Source: Rhodocyclaceae bacterium
Lineage (GTDB): Bacteria > Pseudomonadota > Gammaproteobacteria > Burkholderiales > Rhodocyclaceae
DNA: 64,000 bases
Reading direction: 5' to 3'
Assembly: GCA_016791115.1 (NCBI GenBank)
Contig: JAEUNL010000064.1
Coordinates: 186,001 to 250,000 of the forward strand
Made by a program: the position numbers and the translations under genes
Notes under the pieces: generated by a model
What the model saw: only the letters and a program-made list of their open reading frames with translations
Database searches by the model: none
Told to the model about the DNA's origin: nothing
Shown here: one piece after another, positions 43,842 to 52,820 of the stretch
Numbering within the stretch: position 1 is the first letter of the stretch
Layout of the letters: each line of letters opens with the position of its first letter

Positions 43842-44546
43842 GTGGAAGGTTTCGGCATTCGCATCGAAGGCTTGAAGAAGCGCTACGGCGAAGGCGACAC
43901 CGCGGTCGACGCCCTGAAGGACGTCAACATGACAGTGGCACCGGGCGAAGTGGTCGGCCTGATCGGGCCTTCGGGTTCCGGCAAGAGCACCCTGCTCAAA
44001 TGTCTCGGCGCGGTGATCGAACCGACCGCCGGCAGGATGACCCTGGGCGATGAAGTCATCTTCGAGGATGGCTGGAAGATTCCCGACCTGCGCGCCTTGC
44101 GCCGCGACCGCATCGGCTTCGTGTTTCAGGCCCCGTACCTGATTCCCTTCCTCGACGTCACCGACAACGTTGCCTTGCTGCCCATGCTGGCCGGGCGTTC
44201 GAATGCCGAAGCACGCCAGCGCGCGAACGACTTGCTGGCCGCACTCGACGTTGGCCACCGTGCGAGCGCCCAGCCCTCGCAACTCTCCGGCGGAGAACAG
44301 CAGCGCGTTGCGATTGCCCGCGCGCTTGCCAACCAGCCGCCCGTCGTGCTCGCCGACGAACCGACCGCGCCGCTCGACAGCGAGCGTGCGCTGGGCGTCG
44401 TCCGCATCCTCAACGACATGGCGCTGCAGTTTCGAACCGCCATCATCGTCGTGACGCATGACGAAAAGATCATCCCGACCTTCAAGCGCATCTATCACAT
44501 ACGCGATGGAAAGACTTACCAAGAACAGGGACTGACGACGACTTGA
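43842..44546 (+). CDS. ABC transporter ATP-binding protein (LolD/MacB/DevA type)
   Basis: 234 residues from a GTG one base after the permease stop. Walker [10 protein letters not shown] (42-50), Q-loop in [13 protein letters not shown], signature [15 protein letters not shown] and Walker [13 protein letters not shown]; the usual DEPTANLD has Pro in place of Asn here. Energises the exporter; last gene of the operon. Confidence 0.95.
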   Translation: MEGFGIRIEGLKKRYGEGDTAVDALKDVNMTVAPGEVVGLIGPSGSGKSTLLKCLGAVIEPTAGRMTLGDEVIFEDGWKIPDLRALRRDRIGFVFQAPYLIPFLDVTDNVALLPMLAGRSNAEARQRANDLLAALDVGHRASAQPSQLSGGEQQRVAIARALANQPPVVLADEPTAPLDSERALGVVRILNDMALQFRTAIIVVTHDEKIIPTFKRIYHIRDGKTYQEQGLTTT

Positions 44547-44799
44547 TCGCTCCTTGATCCAGCGGCCTGCCCGCCCGGAACCCGCACGGACAGGCGCGCT
44601 CCAGCCCGGTGCGCCGCGATTTGCCCATTCATGCGCCCGCGAGCCATGCGAGATCCAGCGGCGGTGCGGCAGCGTTCCGGTCTGGCGCCGCCGCGCGCTT
44701 CTGGCACAAACCGCGTCGCCAAGCGATACTTGCCATCAATCCCGCCGCGCCCGGTTCGGCACACGCGCCAACCAGTGCAATCATCGAAAGGTAACCGAA

Positions 44800-45138
44800 A
44801 TGAGCAGCCTGCCCGCCTGCCCCCAATGCAGTTCCGAATACACCTACGAAGACGGCGGCCAGCTCGTCTGCCCGGAATGCGGCCATGAATGGAGCGGCAG
44901 CGCCGTTGCGGCCGTGGAGGAAAAACGCGTATGGAAAGACGCCCACGGCAACGAACTGAAAGACGGCGACTCGGTGACCGTGATCAAGGATCTCAAGGTC
45001 AAGGGCGCATCGTCCGTCGTCAAGGTCGGCACCAAGGTCAAGAACATCCGCCTGATCGAAGGCGACCACGACATCGACTGCAAGATCGACGGCTTCGGCT
45101 CAATGCAGTTGAAGACGGAGTTCGTCAAGAAGGCTTGA
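44800..45138 (+). CDS. yjdM: PhnA/YjdM zinc-ribbon protein
   Basis: 112 residues. An N-terminal zinc ribbon has two CxxC pairs, [13 protein letters not shown] and CPECGHEW. The C-terminal PhnA/SH3-like domain contains [24 protein letters not shown]. Despite its name the family has no established role in phosphonate breakdown. GAAAGG precedes the ATG by a suitable distance. The preceding 250 bases after the ABC operon show no other gene. Confidence 0.95.
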   Translation: MSSLPACPQCSSEYTYEDGGQLVCPECGHEWSGSAVAAVEEKRVWKDAHGNELKDGDSVTVIKDLKVKGASSVVKVGTKVKNIRLIEGDHDIDCKIDGFGSMQLKTEFVKKA

Positions 45139-45386
45139 CCGGCTTCGTGCCATGGGATGTTGTAAGCGCAGAGAATGGGCGTTTGACTGACGCGGCGAAG
45201 AGCTTATTTTCCGCGCCGGTCTCCTGACCGGTCACAAACGTCATGTAATCGTTGGCCCCTGTCTCGAACCCATTTTGAATCCACGATCCCCTGGATCCTT
45301 GAAACCGTCTGGTTTTTCCCCTTCCGATACATTCACCACTCGCATGATTTTGCGGCATCGAGAAGCAACGCCGAATGGAGCACACC

Positions 45387-46007
45387 ATGGAGCCAAAATC
45401 GCACTGGGAGAACGTCTACGCCACGAAGGCGGCGACGGCGGTGAGCTGGTTTCAGGCGCATGCGGATCTGTCCTTGCGCCTGATCGCGGAGACCGGCGCG
45501 TCGACGGACGCGTCGATCATCGACGTCGGCGGCGGCGCCTCGACGCTGGTGGATGATCTGCTGGCGCGCGGCTACACGTCGCTTTGCGTACTAGATCTTT
45601 CTGCGGCGGCGCTGAACGCGGCGCGCGCGCGTCTGGGCCGCGACGCGGAACAGGTGCGCTGGATCGAGGGCGACATCACGTCGATCGCGCTGCCGGCGCA
45701 TGCCTACGACCTGTGGCACGACCGTGCGGTGTTCCACTTCCTGACCGGCGAGGCGCAGCGGCGCGCGTACGTCGCCGCGGTGCTGCGCTCCGTGAAGCCG
45801 GGCGGGCACGTGATCGTCTCCACCTTCGCGGAAGACGGCCCCCTGCAGTGCAGCGGCCTGCCGGTGATGCGCTACAGCGCCGATCAGTTGCACGCCGAGT
45901 TCGGCGCGCCGTTCACGCTGCTCAGGCACGCGCGGGAGGCACACCAGACGCCGTCGGGCAAGCTGCAGCAGTTCATCTATTGCTACTGCTGCACCCGCGC
46001 GGCGTAA
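45387..46007 (+). CDS. Class I SAM-dependent methyltransferase
   Basis: 206 residues from the second of two nearby ATGs, chosen because GGAG lies seven bases upstream. HWENVYATKAATAVSWFQAH is the typical start of a small family of methyltransferases common in proteobacteria; motif I is SIIDVGGGASTLVDDLL and the post-I acidic residue is in VLDLSAAALN. DLWHDRAVFHFLT and KPGGHVIVSTFAEDGP follow. Substrate unknown. It seems to be monocistronic. Confidence 0.88.
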   Translation: MEPKSHWENVYATKAATAVSWFQAHADLSLRLIAETGASTDASIIDVGGGASTLVDDLLARGYTSLCVLDLSAAALNAARARLGRDAEQVRWIEGDITSIALPAHAYDLWHDRAVFHFLTGEAQRRAYVAAVLRSVKPGGHVIVSTFAEDGPLQCSGLPVMRYSADQLHAEFGAPFTLLRHAREAHQTPSGKLQQFIYCYCCTRAA

Positions 46008-46084
46008 CGCGCCGGCCCCCGCAATGCGGCCTGCATGTCACGCGGGCGCGGCATCGCGCGCACTGAACCCGCCAACCGATCGAG

Positions 46085-46196
46085 CCACGACCCGCATGGA
46101 TATTCGCTCTCCAGCCTGAAACACCGGAGGGCGCCATTTCATGCGCCGCCTGGCCATGCCCGCCCCGGACGCAAGCATCCATGCGCCCCGCAGGCC
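46085..46196. repeat. Intergenic inverted-repeat element, copy E2
   Basis: CCACGACCCGCATGGATATT at one end and the inverted CATCCATGCGCCCCGCAGGCC at the other, 112 bases overall, the same length as copy E1. It fills the gap between the methyltransferase and caspase-like genes. Confidence 0.5.
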
Positions 46197-46223
46197 GGTC
46201 GATCCCGAGGATCCGCGCGTCAG

Positions 46224-48548
46224 CTAACGGCTTGCCGTCGTCAGCACCGGCACGAAGAGGAAATCGCCGGATTCGTGGCCGGCGAACTTGAGCGGGGCGT
46301 ACTCGGGGCGCTGTTCGAGACGGTAGCGGCTGGCGACGTCGAGCACGCGCGCGGCGACTTCGCGGTAGAGGCGTTGCGCTTCGAGGGCGTCGTTGTTGGC
46401 ACGCAGCACGTCGAGGAAGAACTTGGCGAACACCGAGTGCTTGCCGCCGCCGCCGTCGAGCACCGGCTGCAGGCCGCCCGAGGTGAGCACGGTGCGGGCG
46501 CGCGCCTTGACCATGGCGCGCAGCCATTTCTCGCGCGCGTCGTCCGACATGCCGGATTCGAGCTGACCAATCGAAGAGCGCGTGAGCGTGCCGGAGTAGC
46601 ACGAATCGGCCACCACCAGCGCGTGCTTGACCGACAGCGCGCTGAGCAGGTCGGTGATCGAGACGTTGGAAATCCAGTTGGCATCGCTGTTCGGCTCGGC
46701 GTCGATCGGCAGCCAGTAGCCGCGCTGGTTGGCCTTGTCGATTTCGCCGTGCCCGGCGTAGTAGATCAGCAGGTTGTCCTTCTCGGTGAGCTGGGTGCGC
46801 AGCTTGTTGAGCGCCGAGAGGATTTCGTAGCGCGTGGCGTTCTGCAGCATGGTCACCTTGAAGCCGTACTTGCTGGTCAGCACCTCGCTCACGGCCCTGG
46901 CGTCCTCGATCGCGGTGTCGAGGCGCGGCAACTGCTTGTAGGCCTGATTGCCGATCACCAGCGCGTAGTAGTGGCCGAACTCGACGCGGGACAGATACGG
47001 GGCAGCCGCAGCGGTGACGACGCCGTCGGCGCCCTGCTCCGCCTGCAGGATGAAGTCGAGCGCGGCGCGCTTGCCCTGCTTGTCGACGGCAACAAGGTTG
47101 ACCGGCGTCTCCCTGCCCTGCAGCGTGACCTGCACGCGGAACAGGCCGTTCTTGTCGGTGTCGATGCCGAGGTCGTTGACGGTGAAGGCGAGCAGCCCGG
47201 CCGGCGCGGTGACCTTGCCGACGAGTTCGCGCTGCTTGAGGTTGCCGCGCACCTTGACCGTCATCTGGCTGCGAGTGAGCACCATCGGCGGATCGATCAG
47301 CTCGATGCTCGGCGGCGCGATGGCGACGACGTCCTTCGCGGCGCGCGCGCTGCCGGCGATCTCGCGCGGCTTTTCCTTCTCTTTTGCCTCGAGCGCGGCG
47401 AGACGCTCCCTGGCCTGCCTCGCCTCGGCTTCGACGCGCGCGATCTCGCTCTTCTGGCGCGCGAATTCCTCCTCGCGCAGCTTGAGCTGGGCTTCGAGGC
47501 GGCGCAGGTTCTCGTCCGCCCTGGCGTCGCTCTCGGCGCGCGTGCCGGAAAGCTCGGCCTTGAGGCCGTCGATGCGCCGCTTGTCCTCGTCGGCGCGCTG
47601 ACGGCGCACCGCGAGTTCGTCTTCGTTTGCCTGCAGGCTCTGGCGCGCCCGATCGAGCTGCTCGCGCAACGAGGCGGTTTCGCTTTGCAGCGACTGCAAC
47701 TGCTGGCGCGTCGCACCGAGCGAGGCGTTGAGCGCGCTCACCTCGCGGATGCGCGCGTCGAGTTCGGCGTCGCGCTGGCGCAGCGCCTCCTTCAGTTGTC
47801 CCACGGCCGCGCTGTCGCCGCTGGTCTGCGCGTCGCGTATGCGCCTTTCGAGCAGGCTGCGCTCGGCGCCGGCATCCTTGCGCAGGCGGTCGAGTTCCTT
47901 CTGCGCCTTGTCGAGTTGCTGCCGCGTGGCGTCGAGTTCGACTTGCAGCGTGCGCACCTGCTCGTCGCGCGCGGCATTGCCGCCTTCGAGGGCGATGGCA
48001 CCTTCCAGCCCGGCGGCCTTGCGGTAGAAGTTGATCGCCTGCGTCGGGCTGCGCTCGACGCCGAGGCCCTTCTCGTAGAGGAAGCCAAGGTTGACCAGCG
48101 CGCGCGAATAGCCTTGGTCGGCGGCCTTGCGATACCAGCTTGCCGACTCGTCGAAGTTGGGCGTCACGCCGCCGATGCCGCGCTCGTAGATCTCGCCGAC
48201 GTAGGTTTGCGCGGCAGCATCCCCCTGCTTTGCGGCCGGCATCCAGGCGGCGAGCACGTTGTCGAGACTGGCACGGTCGTACAGCACGTACTCGCCGCCG
48301 CGCAAGCTGCATTCGTCGGCGCTGAGTTTGGCGGCGCGGCGTGCAGAGAGATAAGTCATGTTGGTGCCGAGCTTGCGCACCTGGCCAGGCAGCATGCAGT
48401 CGACGACCAAGAGCTTGTCGGCGTCGCGGCCCGCCTGCTGCGCCGATGCCGGCAAGCTGGTCAACTGGCCACACAAACCAAGGAAGCCTGCAACGCATAG
48501 ACGCAGCAGTCTTGCGCAAGCGGCGGCATTCGGTTTACCCGTTCTCAT
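46224..48548 (-). CDS. Exported caspase-like (peptidase C14) protein with SEL1 repeats and long coiled coil
   Basis: 774 residues. A signal peptide (CARLLRLCVAGFLGLCG...PASAQQ) leads to about two SEL1-type repeats (AAQTYVGEIYERGIGGVTPN, ALVNLGFLYEKGLGVER). Then comes a coiled coil of about 200 residues (~180-400, Arg/Glu/Gln heptads), a beta-rich segment, and the C-terminal caspase-like domain with YYALVIGNQAY, catalytic His600 in YYAGHGE and Cys650 in VVADSCYSG. It may be an active Cys protease cutting after basic or acidic residues, but the target is unknown. Periplasmic location inferred. Monocistronic by its spacing. Confidence 0.88.
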   Translation of the reverse strand: MRTGKPNAAACARLLRLCVAGFLGLCGQLTSLPASAQQAGRDADKLLVVDCMLPGQVRKLGTNMTYLSARRAAKLSADECSLRGGEYVLYDRASLDNVLAAWMPAAKQGDAAAQTYVGEIYERGIGGVTPNFDESASWYRKAADQGYSRALVNLGFLYEKGLGVERSPTQAINFYRKAAGLEGAIALEGGNAARDEQVRTLQVELDATRQQLDKAQKELDRLRKDAGAERSLLERRIRDAQTSGDSAAVGQLKEALRQRDAELDARIREVSALNASLGATRQQLQSLQSETASLREQLDRARQSLQANEDELAVRRQRADEDKRRIDGLKAELSGTRAESDARADENLRRLEAQLKLREEEFARQKSEIARVEAEARQARERLAALEAKEKEKPREIAGSARAAKDVVAIAPPSIELIDPPMVLTRSQMTVKVRGNLKQRELVGKVTAPAGLLAFTVNDLGIDTDKNGLFRVQVTLQGRETPVNLVAVDKQGKRAALDFILQAEQGADGVVTAAAAPYLSRVEFGHYYALVIGNQAYKQLPRLDTAIEDARAVSEVLTSKYGFKVTMLQNATRYEILSALNKLRTQLTEKDNLLIYYAGHGEIDKANQRGYWLPIDAEPNSDANWISNVSITDLLSALSVKHALVVADSCYSGTLTRSSIGQLESGMSDDAREKWLRAMVKARARTVLTSGGLQPVLDGGGGKHSVFAKFFLDVLRANNDALEAQRLYREVAARVLDVASRYRLEQRPEYAPLKFAGHESGDFLFVPVLTTASR

Positions 48549-48863
48549 GGTCGATTTATAGCACCGGTGCCCGCGACACACGATTGGGCAGGCGGCCTAG
48601 CCTGTCGCCGGGTGCCGTCACCCGACATGGCGGGGTGGACTAGGTCGTTAGTCGGGCTTCACTCCGCAATGATCGTCGCTAGAATGAACTCAATGTCTTC
48701 CCTTTTTCAGGGCGGCTCGAACAGCCGGCATCACGGCGCTAACGCGCGCTGCAATGGCGCACCGTCGAAGGTTCCATCCGGATCCGTCATCGCGCACCCG
48801 CGCTGCGGACGGTCCGTCAACAACGCTGGCCGTCCGGCACGAGGCGGCAATGGGAGAGTCCAC
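48549..48863. other. Divergent intergenic region, caspase-like gene to autotransporter gene
   Basis: 315 bases with no supported gene. It contains a small inverted repeat CGGGTG-CCGT-CACCCG (48609-48624) and a TAGAAT (48680-48685), a possible -10 for the autotransporter with a long leader. The frame of the autotransporter stays open through here but without family-like sequence. Confidence 0.5.
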
Positions 48864-50270
48864 ATGAAGCAGACCAAGCCGAGTCCTTTCCTCCGTCCGC
48901 AATTGCTGGCCGCCGTCGTCGGCAGCCTCTCGATGGCAGCCGCCCATGCCGACCTGACACTGGTTCCCGGAATGAACCCGGTCCAGTCCTCGGCCGCCAC
49001 GCTGACGCAGACGGTGTGCCCGGCGATGGGCGGCATCGCCGAATCGCTGACCGCACCGCAGCGCGTGCTGTTCGAATCGTGCTCGAAGCTCGTCGTCACC
49101 AGCAACTGGCAGCAGTCGCCCACCGGCCAGACGCCCGGCCAGGGCACCTTCAACCTCGCCCTGACCGAGGCCGGGCTGCGCGATGCCCTGCAGGCCGTCG
49201 CCCCCGAGGAGATGAACGGACTCGCGCGCGCGCGCACCACCAGCCTCGCCAAGCCGATCAATGCGCGCCTGCTGGCGCTGCGCAAGGGCAAGGGCGGCGG
49301 CGGACTGGCCGGCTCGAGTTTCGACTTCAACGGCCACGCGGTATCGCTCGCCAGCCTGGTGCCGGCAGGATCGACCGGCGGCGGGGCGAGCGCCGATGCG
49401 CTTTCCGGCGGACGTTTCGGCGGCTTCATCAATGCCCACACCAACTGGGGCGACCGCGACCGTTCGCGGCTCGAGGATGCTTTCGATTTCAACGATACCG
49501 GCATCACGGCCGGCATCGACTACCGCTTCAGCGACGCACTGGTGGCCGGCGTGGCGGTGGCGTACTCGGCAACCGATGTCGACTTCGACCGCCGCCTTGG
49601 CGGCGTCGAGTCGGACGACCTCGGTGTGAGCCTTTACGGCAGCTACCACCTCGGCGGGCTGTATTTCGACGGCCACCTTGGCTTCTCGAAGGTCGATTTC
49701 GACACCGCGCGGCGCATCGTCGTCGTCAGCAACACGGCGGTTGCCGGCTTCGACACGGTGGCGCGCGGCTCGACCGATGCCGACCAGATCACCGCGTCGC
49801 TCGGCGTCGGCTACGACATGGCCAACGGCGACCTCACCGTCTCGCCCTTCGCGCGGCTGAACTACCTGCGCCTCGACACCGACGGCTTCCGCGAGCGGGA
49901 GGCGCTGCACAGCCTCGGCCTCGACGTGCGGGGGCGCACCGTCAATTCGCTGATCTCGGCGCTGGGCGTGAACCTGACCAAGGCGATCGGCACCGGTGCC
50001 GGCGTGGTTTCGCCCTACCTCGGCGTCGAATGGAACCACGAGTTCCGCAACGATGGCAGCGGCATCGTCGCGAAGTACACGCACGATCCGTTCAATACGC
50101 GCTTCGTGATCCCGGTCGCCTCGCCCGACCGCAACTACTTCACCGTGCGTGCCGGCGTGAGCGGCACCTTCGCCAACGGCTGGTCGGCCTTCGCCAACTA
50201 CGAAACCGTGCTCGGCCTCGAGGACACCTCGAACCACGCCCTGACACTGGGCGTGCGTGTGGAATTCTGA
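48864..50270 (+). CDS. Autotransporter (type V) outer membrane beta-barrel protein with a short passenger
   Basis: 468 residues. A signal peptide ends near AAAHA (residue 29). The passenger is short (~residues 30-195) and has two Cys (TVCPAMGG, ESCSKL). From ~200 on a 12-stranded autotransporter barrel is suggested by alternating strands (GGFINAHTNWGDRDRS, ITAGIDYRFSDALVAGVAVAY, GVSLYGSYHLGGLYFDGHLGF) ending in the typical terminal Phe (TLGVRVEF). GGAGAG precedes the ATG. The passenger might act as an adhesin or stay bound; no enzyme motif is visible. Confidence 0.87.
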   Translation: MKQTKPSPFLRPQLLAAVVGSLSMAAAHADLTLVPGMNPVQSSAATLTQTVCPAMGGIAESLTAPQRVLFESCSKLVVTSNWQQSPTGQTPGQGTFNLALTEAGLRDALQAVAPEEMNGLARARTTSLAKPINARLLALRKGKGGGGLAGSSFDFNGHAVSLASLVPAGSTGGGASADALSGGRFGGFINAHTNWGDRDRSRLEDAFDFNDTGITAGIDYRFSDALVAGVAVAYSATDVDFDRRLGGVESDDLGVSLYGSYHLGGLYFDGHLGFSKVDFDTARRIVVVSNTAVAGFDTVARGSTDADQITASLGVGYDMANGDLTVSPFARLNYLRLDTDGFREREALHSLGLDVRGRTVNSLISALGVNLTKAIGTGAGVVSPYLGVEWNHEFRNDGSGIVAKYTHDPFNTRFVIPVASPDRNYFTVRAGVSGTFANGWSAFANYETVLGLEDTSNHALTLGVRVEF

Positions 50271-50350
50271 ACCTCGCGGCCCAGCGCGTCGGCGGATGTC
50301 CGCGGCAGTTCGCACTGCGGCGGGCATTTGCGTTTATCGTCGCCACGCTT

Positions 50351-51181
50351 GTGCCGGCACTGCTGCTTGCGCTGGGCGGTTGCGCCACGCCACGTGACAC
50401 CGCGGCCGCAATTGCGACGTCCGCACGCATGGAGCCGATCAATCTGCGCGGCGCGCCGTTCCGCCACCACGCATGGTTGCGCGAAGCAGCGCCGGCGACA
50501 GTGCGCGAGTTTCACGCGTTGCACGTTTACATCGACCACGACGGCACGCCGTGGCTGCGCCGCGACGTGGTGTCGGCCGACCCAACGCCGCGCAATCCGC
50601 TGGCGCTGCGGCTGATGGCACAGGACGACGCGCCATCCCTTTACCTCGGCCGCCCCTGCCATTTCACGACAGGCGACGATGCCTGCAATCCGCTGTTTTG
50701 GACGCACCACCGCTACGGCACCTCGGTGGTCGACAGCATGGTGCGCGCGCTGCGCGGCTTTCTCGACGGCAGGCGATTCGATCGCCTGGTGCTGGTTGGC
50801 TATAGCGGCGGCGGCACGCTCGCCCTGCTGATGGCGGACCGCATGCCCGAGGTGGCCAGCGTGGTCACCGTGGCCGGCAATCTCGACATCGCTGGCTGGG
50901 CCGCACTGCACGGCTATTCGCCGCTCGCAGGCTCGCTCGATCCGATGCTGCGCGTTCGCCGCGCGCCGCCTGCACGCGAGTTCCATCTGGTCGGCGGACG
51001 CGATGAAAACGTCGCCGCCGCGCTGGCGGCCGGTTATGCGAAGCGGTTTCCCGATGCCACGCTGATCGAGGTCGCGGATTTCGACCACGTATGCTGCTGG
51101 GCGCGCGACTGGCGCGCGTTGCTGGCCGGGCCGTCGCTGCGCGGCGCTTTCGGCCGGCGCATTGCAGACTCCACCGACTGA
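50351..51181 (+). CDS. Alpha/beta hydrolase lipoprotein
   Basis: The product has a lipobox-like LALGGC soon after the N-terminus, then an alpha/beta hydrolase domain: nucleophile elbow LVLVGYSGGGTLALL, the acid in FHLVGGRDENVAA and His in DFDHVCCW. The coordinate uses the first common start in frame (GTG), but that leaves no charged n-region. A better lipoprotein signal (RQFALRRAFAFIVATLVPALLLALGGC region) lies upstream in the same frame with no ATG/GTG/TTG before it; a CTG overlapping the autotransporter stop is the candidate. Esterase/lipase activity is inferred; target unknown. Confidence 0.75.
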   Translation: MPALLLALGGCATPRDTAAAIATSARMEPINLRGAPFRHHAWLREAAPATVREFHALHVYIDHDGTPWLRRDVVSADPTPRNPLALRLMAQDDAPSLYLGRPCHFTTGDDACNPLFWTHHRYGTSVVDSMVRALRGFLDGRRFDRLVLVGYSGGGTLALLMADRMPEVASVVTVAGNLDIAGWAALHGYSPLAGSLDPMLRVRRAPPAREFHLVGGRDENVAAALAAGYAKRFPDATLIEVADFDHVCCWARDWRALLAGPSLRGAFGRRIADSTD

Positions 51182-51183
51182 CC

Positions 51184-51258
51184 GGCCTGAAGCCCGCATG
51201 GAATGGCTCTCTCCAGCCATTCCGGGCTGCCAGCACGGCTGCACGCGCCTTTCAGGCC
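51184..51258. repeat. Intergenic inverted-repeat element, copy E3
   Basis: GGCCTGAAGCCCGCATGGAAT at one end and CACGCGCCTTTCAGGCC inverted at the other. Within it, GGAATGGCT-CTCTCC-AGCCATTCC (51200-51223) is a perfect nine-base stem. Shorter than E1 and E2 (75 versus 112 bases). Confidence 0.5.
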
Positions 51259-51264
51259 TACCCT

Positions 51265-51297
51265 CCCTGCGAGGGCCGGGCCGCCTGCCTCGCAGGG
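51265..51297. repeat. Inverted repeat CCCTGCGAGG ... CCTCGCAGGG
   Basis: A perfect ten-base stem with a 13-base loop between copy E3 and the icd terminator. No T run follows. Confidence 0.55.
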
Positions 51298-51310
51298 CAG
51301 CGGCCGGGCG

Positions 51311-51341
51311 AAAAAAAGGCGCCTCGCGGCGCCTTCTTTTT
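51311..51341 (-). terminator. Bidirectional intrinsic terminator after icd
   Basis: GGCGCC-TCGC-GGCGCC stem (extended by AA/TT) flanked by seven A's on one side and a T-rich run on the other, so it can end transcription from either strand. It ends the icd transcript and could also stop reading from the hydrolase side. Confidence 0.85.
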
Positions 51342-51355
51342 CGAGCAGCCTTGGA

Positions 51356-52585
51356 CTACATGCGCTCGATCATCGCGTTGCCGAAGGCGGAGCAGGACAC
51401 TTCCTGCGCACCGTCCATCAGGCGGGCGAAATCGTAGGTGACGACCTTGTCGCCGATGGCGGCTTCCATCGACTTGATGATCAGGTCGGCGGCTTCCTTC
51501 CAGCCCATGTGGCGCAGCATCATTTCGGCAGAGAGTATCAGCGAACCGGGGTTCACCTTGTCCTGCCCGGCGTACTTCGGCGCCGTGCCGTGGGTGGCTT
51601 CGAACACGGCATAGAGATCGGAGATGTTGGCACCCGGCGCGATGCCGATGCCGCCGACCTGGGCGGCCAGCGCGTCCGAGACATAGTCGCCGTTGAGGTT
51701 GAGCGTGGCGATGACGTCGTACTCGGCCGGGCGCAGCAGGATCTGCTGCAGGAACGCGTCCGCAATGGCGTCCTTGATGACGATGCCGTTGGGCAGCTTG
51801 CACCACGGGCCGCCGTCGATCGGCTTGGCGTCGAACTCGCGCTGCGCGAGCGCGTACGCCCAGTCGCGGAAGCCGCCTTCGGTGTACTTCATGATGTTGC
51901 CCTTGTGCACGATCGTCACCGACTTGCGGTTGTTCTCGATCGCGTACTTGATGGCCGCGCGCACCAGGCGCTCCGTGCCCTCGCGCGAGACCGGCTTGAT
52001 GCCGATGCCCGATGTCTCGGGAAAGCGGATCTTCTTGACGCCCATTTCTTCGCGCAGGAACTTGATGATCTTGCGCGCGCCGTCGGTCTCGGCCTGCCAT
52101 TCGATGCCGGCGTAGATGTCTTCGGTGTTCTCGCGGAAGATCACCATGTCGGTCTTCGACGGATCCTTGAGCGGGCTGGGCACGCCCTTGAAGTAGCGCA
52201 CCGGACGGACGCACTGGTAGAGATCCATCTCCTGGCGCAATGCGACGTTGAGCGAGCGGATGCCGCCGCCGACCGGCGTCGTCATCGGGCCCTTGATCGA
52301 GACGGAATATTCCTTGCAGGCGGCGATGGTTTCTTCGGGCAGCCAGACATCGGGCCCGTAGATGGTGGTCGATTTCTCGCCGGCGAAGACTTCCATCCAG
52401 TGGATCTGCCTGCTGCCGCCGTAGGCCTTCTTGACCGCGGCGTCGACGACCGCCTTCATGACCGGCGTAATGTCGATGCCGATGCCGTCGCCCTCGATGT
52501 ACGGGATGATCGGATTGTTCGGAACCGGCTGCCCTGGCACGATCTTGCTGCCGCCTGCGGGTACCTTGATGTGAGATGCACTCAT
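51356..52585 (-). CDS. icd: Isocitrate dehydrogenase (NADP)
   Basis: 409 residues. [37 protein letters not shown] (Ser111 matches the phosphorylated Ser113 of E. coli), [13 protein letters not shown] and [16 protein letters not shown]-like [17 protein letters not shown] are all family blocks. It makes 2-oxoglutarate in the TCA cycle. GGGAGTAGGGC precedes the ATG. The kinase/phosphatase that controls it (aceK) is divergent 235 bases away. Confidence 0.97.
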   Translation of the reverse strand: MSASHIKVPAGGSKIVPGQPVPNNPIIPYIEGDGIGIDITPVMKAVVDAAVKKAYGGSRQIHWMEVFAGEKSTTIYGPDVWLPEETIAACKEYSVSIKGPMTTPVGGGIRSLNVALRQEMDLYQCVRPVRYFKGVPSPLKDPSKTDMVIFRENTEDIYAGIEWQAETDGARKIIKFLREEMGVKKIRFPETSGIGIKPVSREGTERLVRAAIKYAIENNRKSVTIVHKGNIMKYTEGGFRDWAYALAQREFDAKPIDGGPWCKLPNGIVIKDAIADAFLQQILLRPAEYDVIATLNLNGDYVSDALAAQVGGIGIAPGANISDLYAVFEATHGTAPKYAGQDKVNPGSLILSAEMMLRHMGWKEAADLIIKSMEAAIGDKVVTYDFARLMDGAQEVSCSAFGNAMIERM

Positions 52586-52765
52586 GCCCTACTCCCTCTT
52601 ATAGACGCACTGGTGGTTGAGTCTGCGATGTCGGCCCGGCGCACGCTCCTTCCATCGATGGCCGGGGGTCGTGTTATGCACGACGCAGGGGATTATCCTC
52701 CAAATTCATCCGGGTGCGACAGGCAGGCTCGTCATGCCCGCGCCGGACGGTGCGCAAGCCGGTGC

Positions 52766-52771
52766 TAGAAT
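52766..52771 (+). promoter_or_regulatory. Candidate -10 element (TAGAAT) of aceK
   Basis: TAGAAT, 49 bases before the aceK ATG; no clear -35. Confidence 0.3.
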
Positions 52772-52820
52772 TTCGACATGTGAAACGGCGTGCAGGCCCG
52801 GCGCATCGAGGCGACAGATC

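Noticed and set aside
44547-44799. Short frames between the ABC operon and yjdM
   Set aside because: Proline/arginine-rich translations without start signals or recognisable pattern.
45139-45386. Small gene or RNA between yjdM and the methyltransferase
   Set aside because: No supported frame or clear hairpin; only weak short inverted repeats.
46035-48500. 821-codon open frame on the plus strand opposite the caspase-like gene
   Set aside because: No family motifs, composition of an antisense shadow; the minus strand encodes a coherent signal-SEL1-coiled coil-caspase protein.
48690-50327. 545-codon minus-strand frame opposite the autotransporter
   Set aside because: Low-complexity Arg/Ala/His/Val-rich translation, no recognisable domain, no ribosome site.
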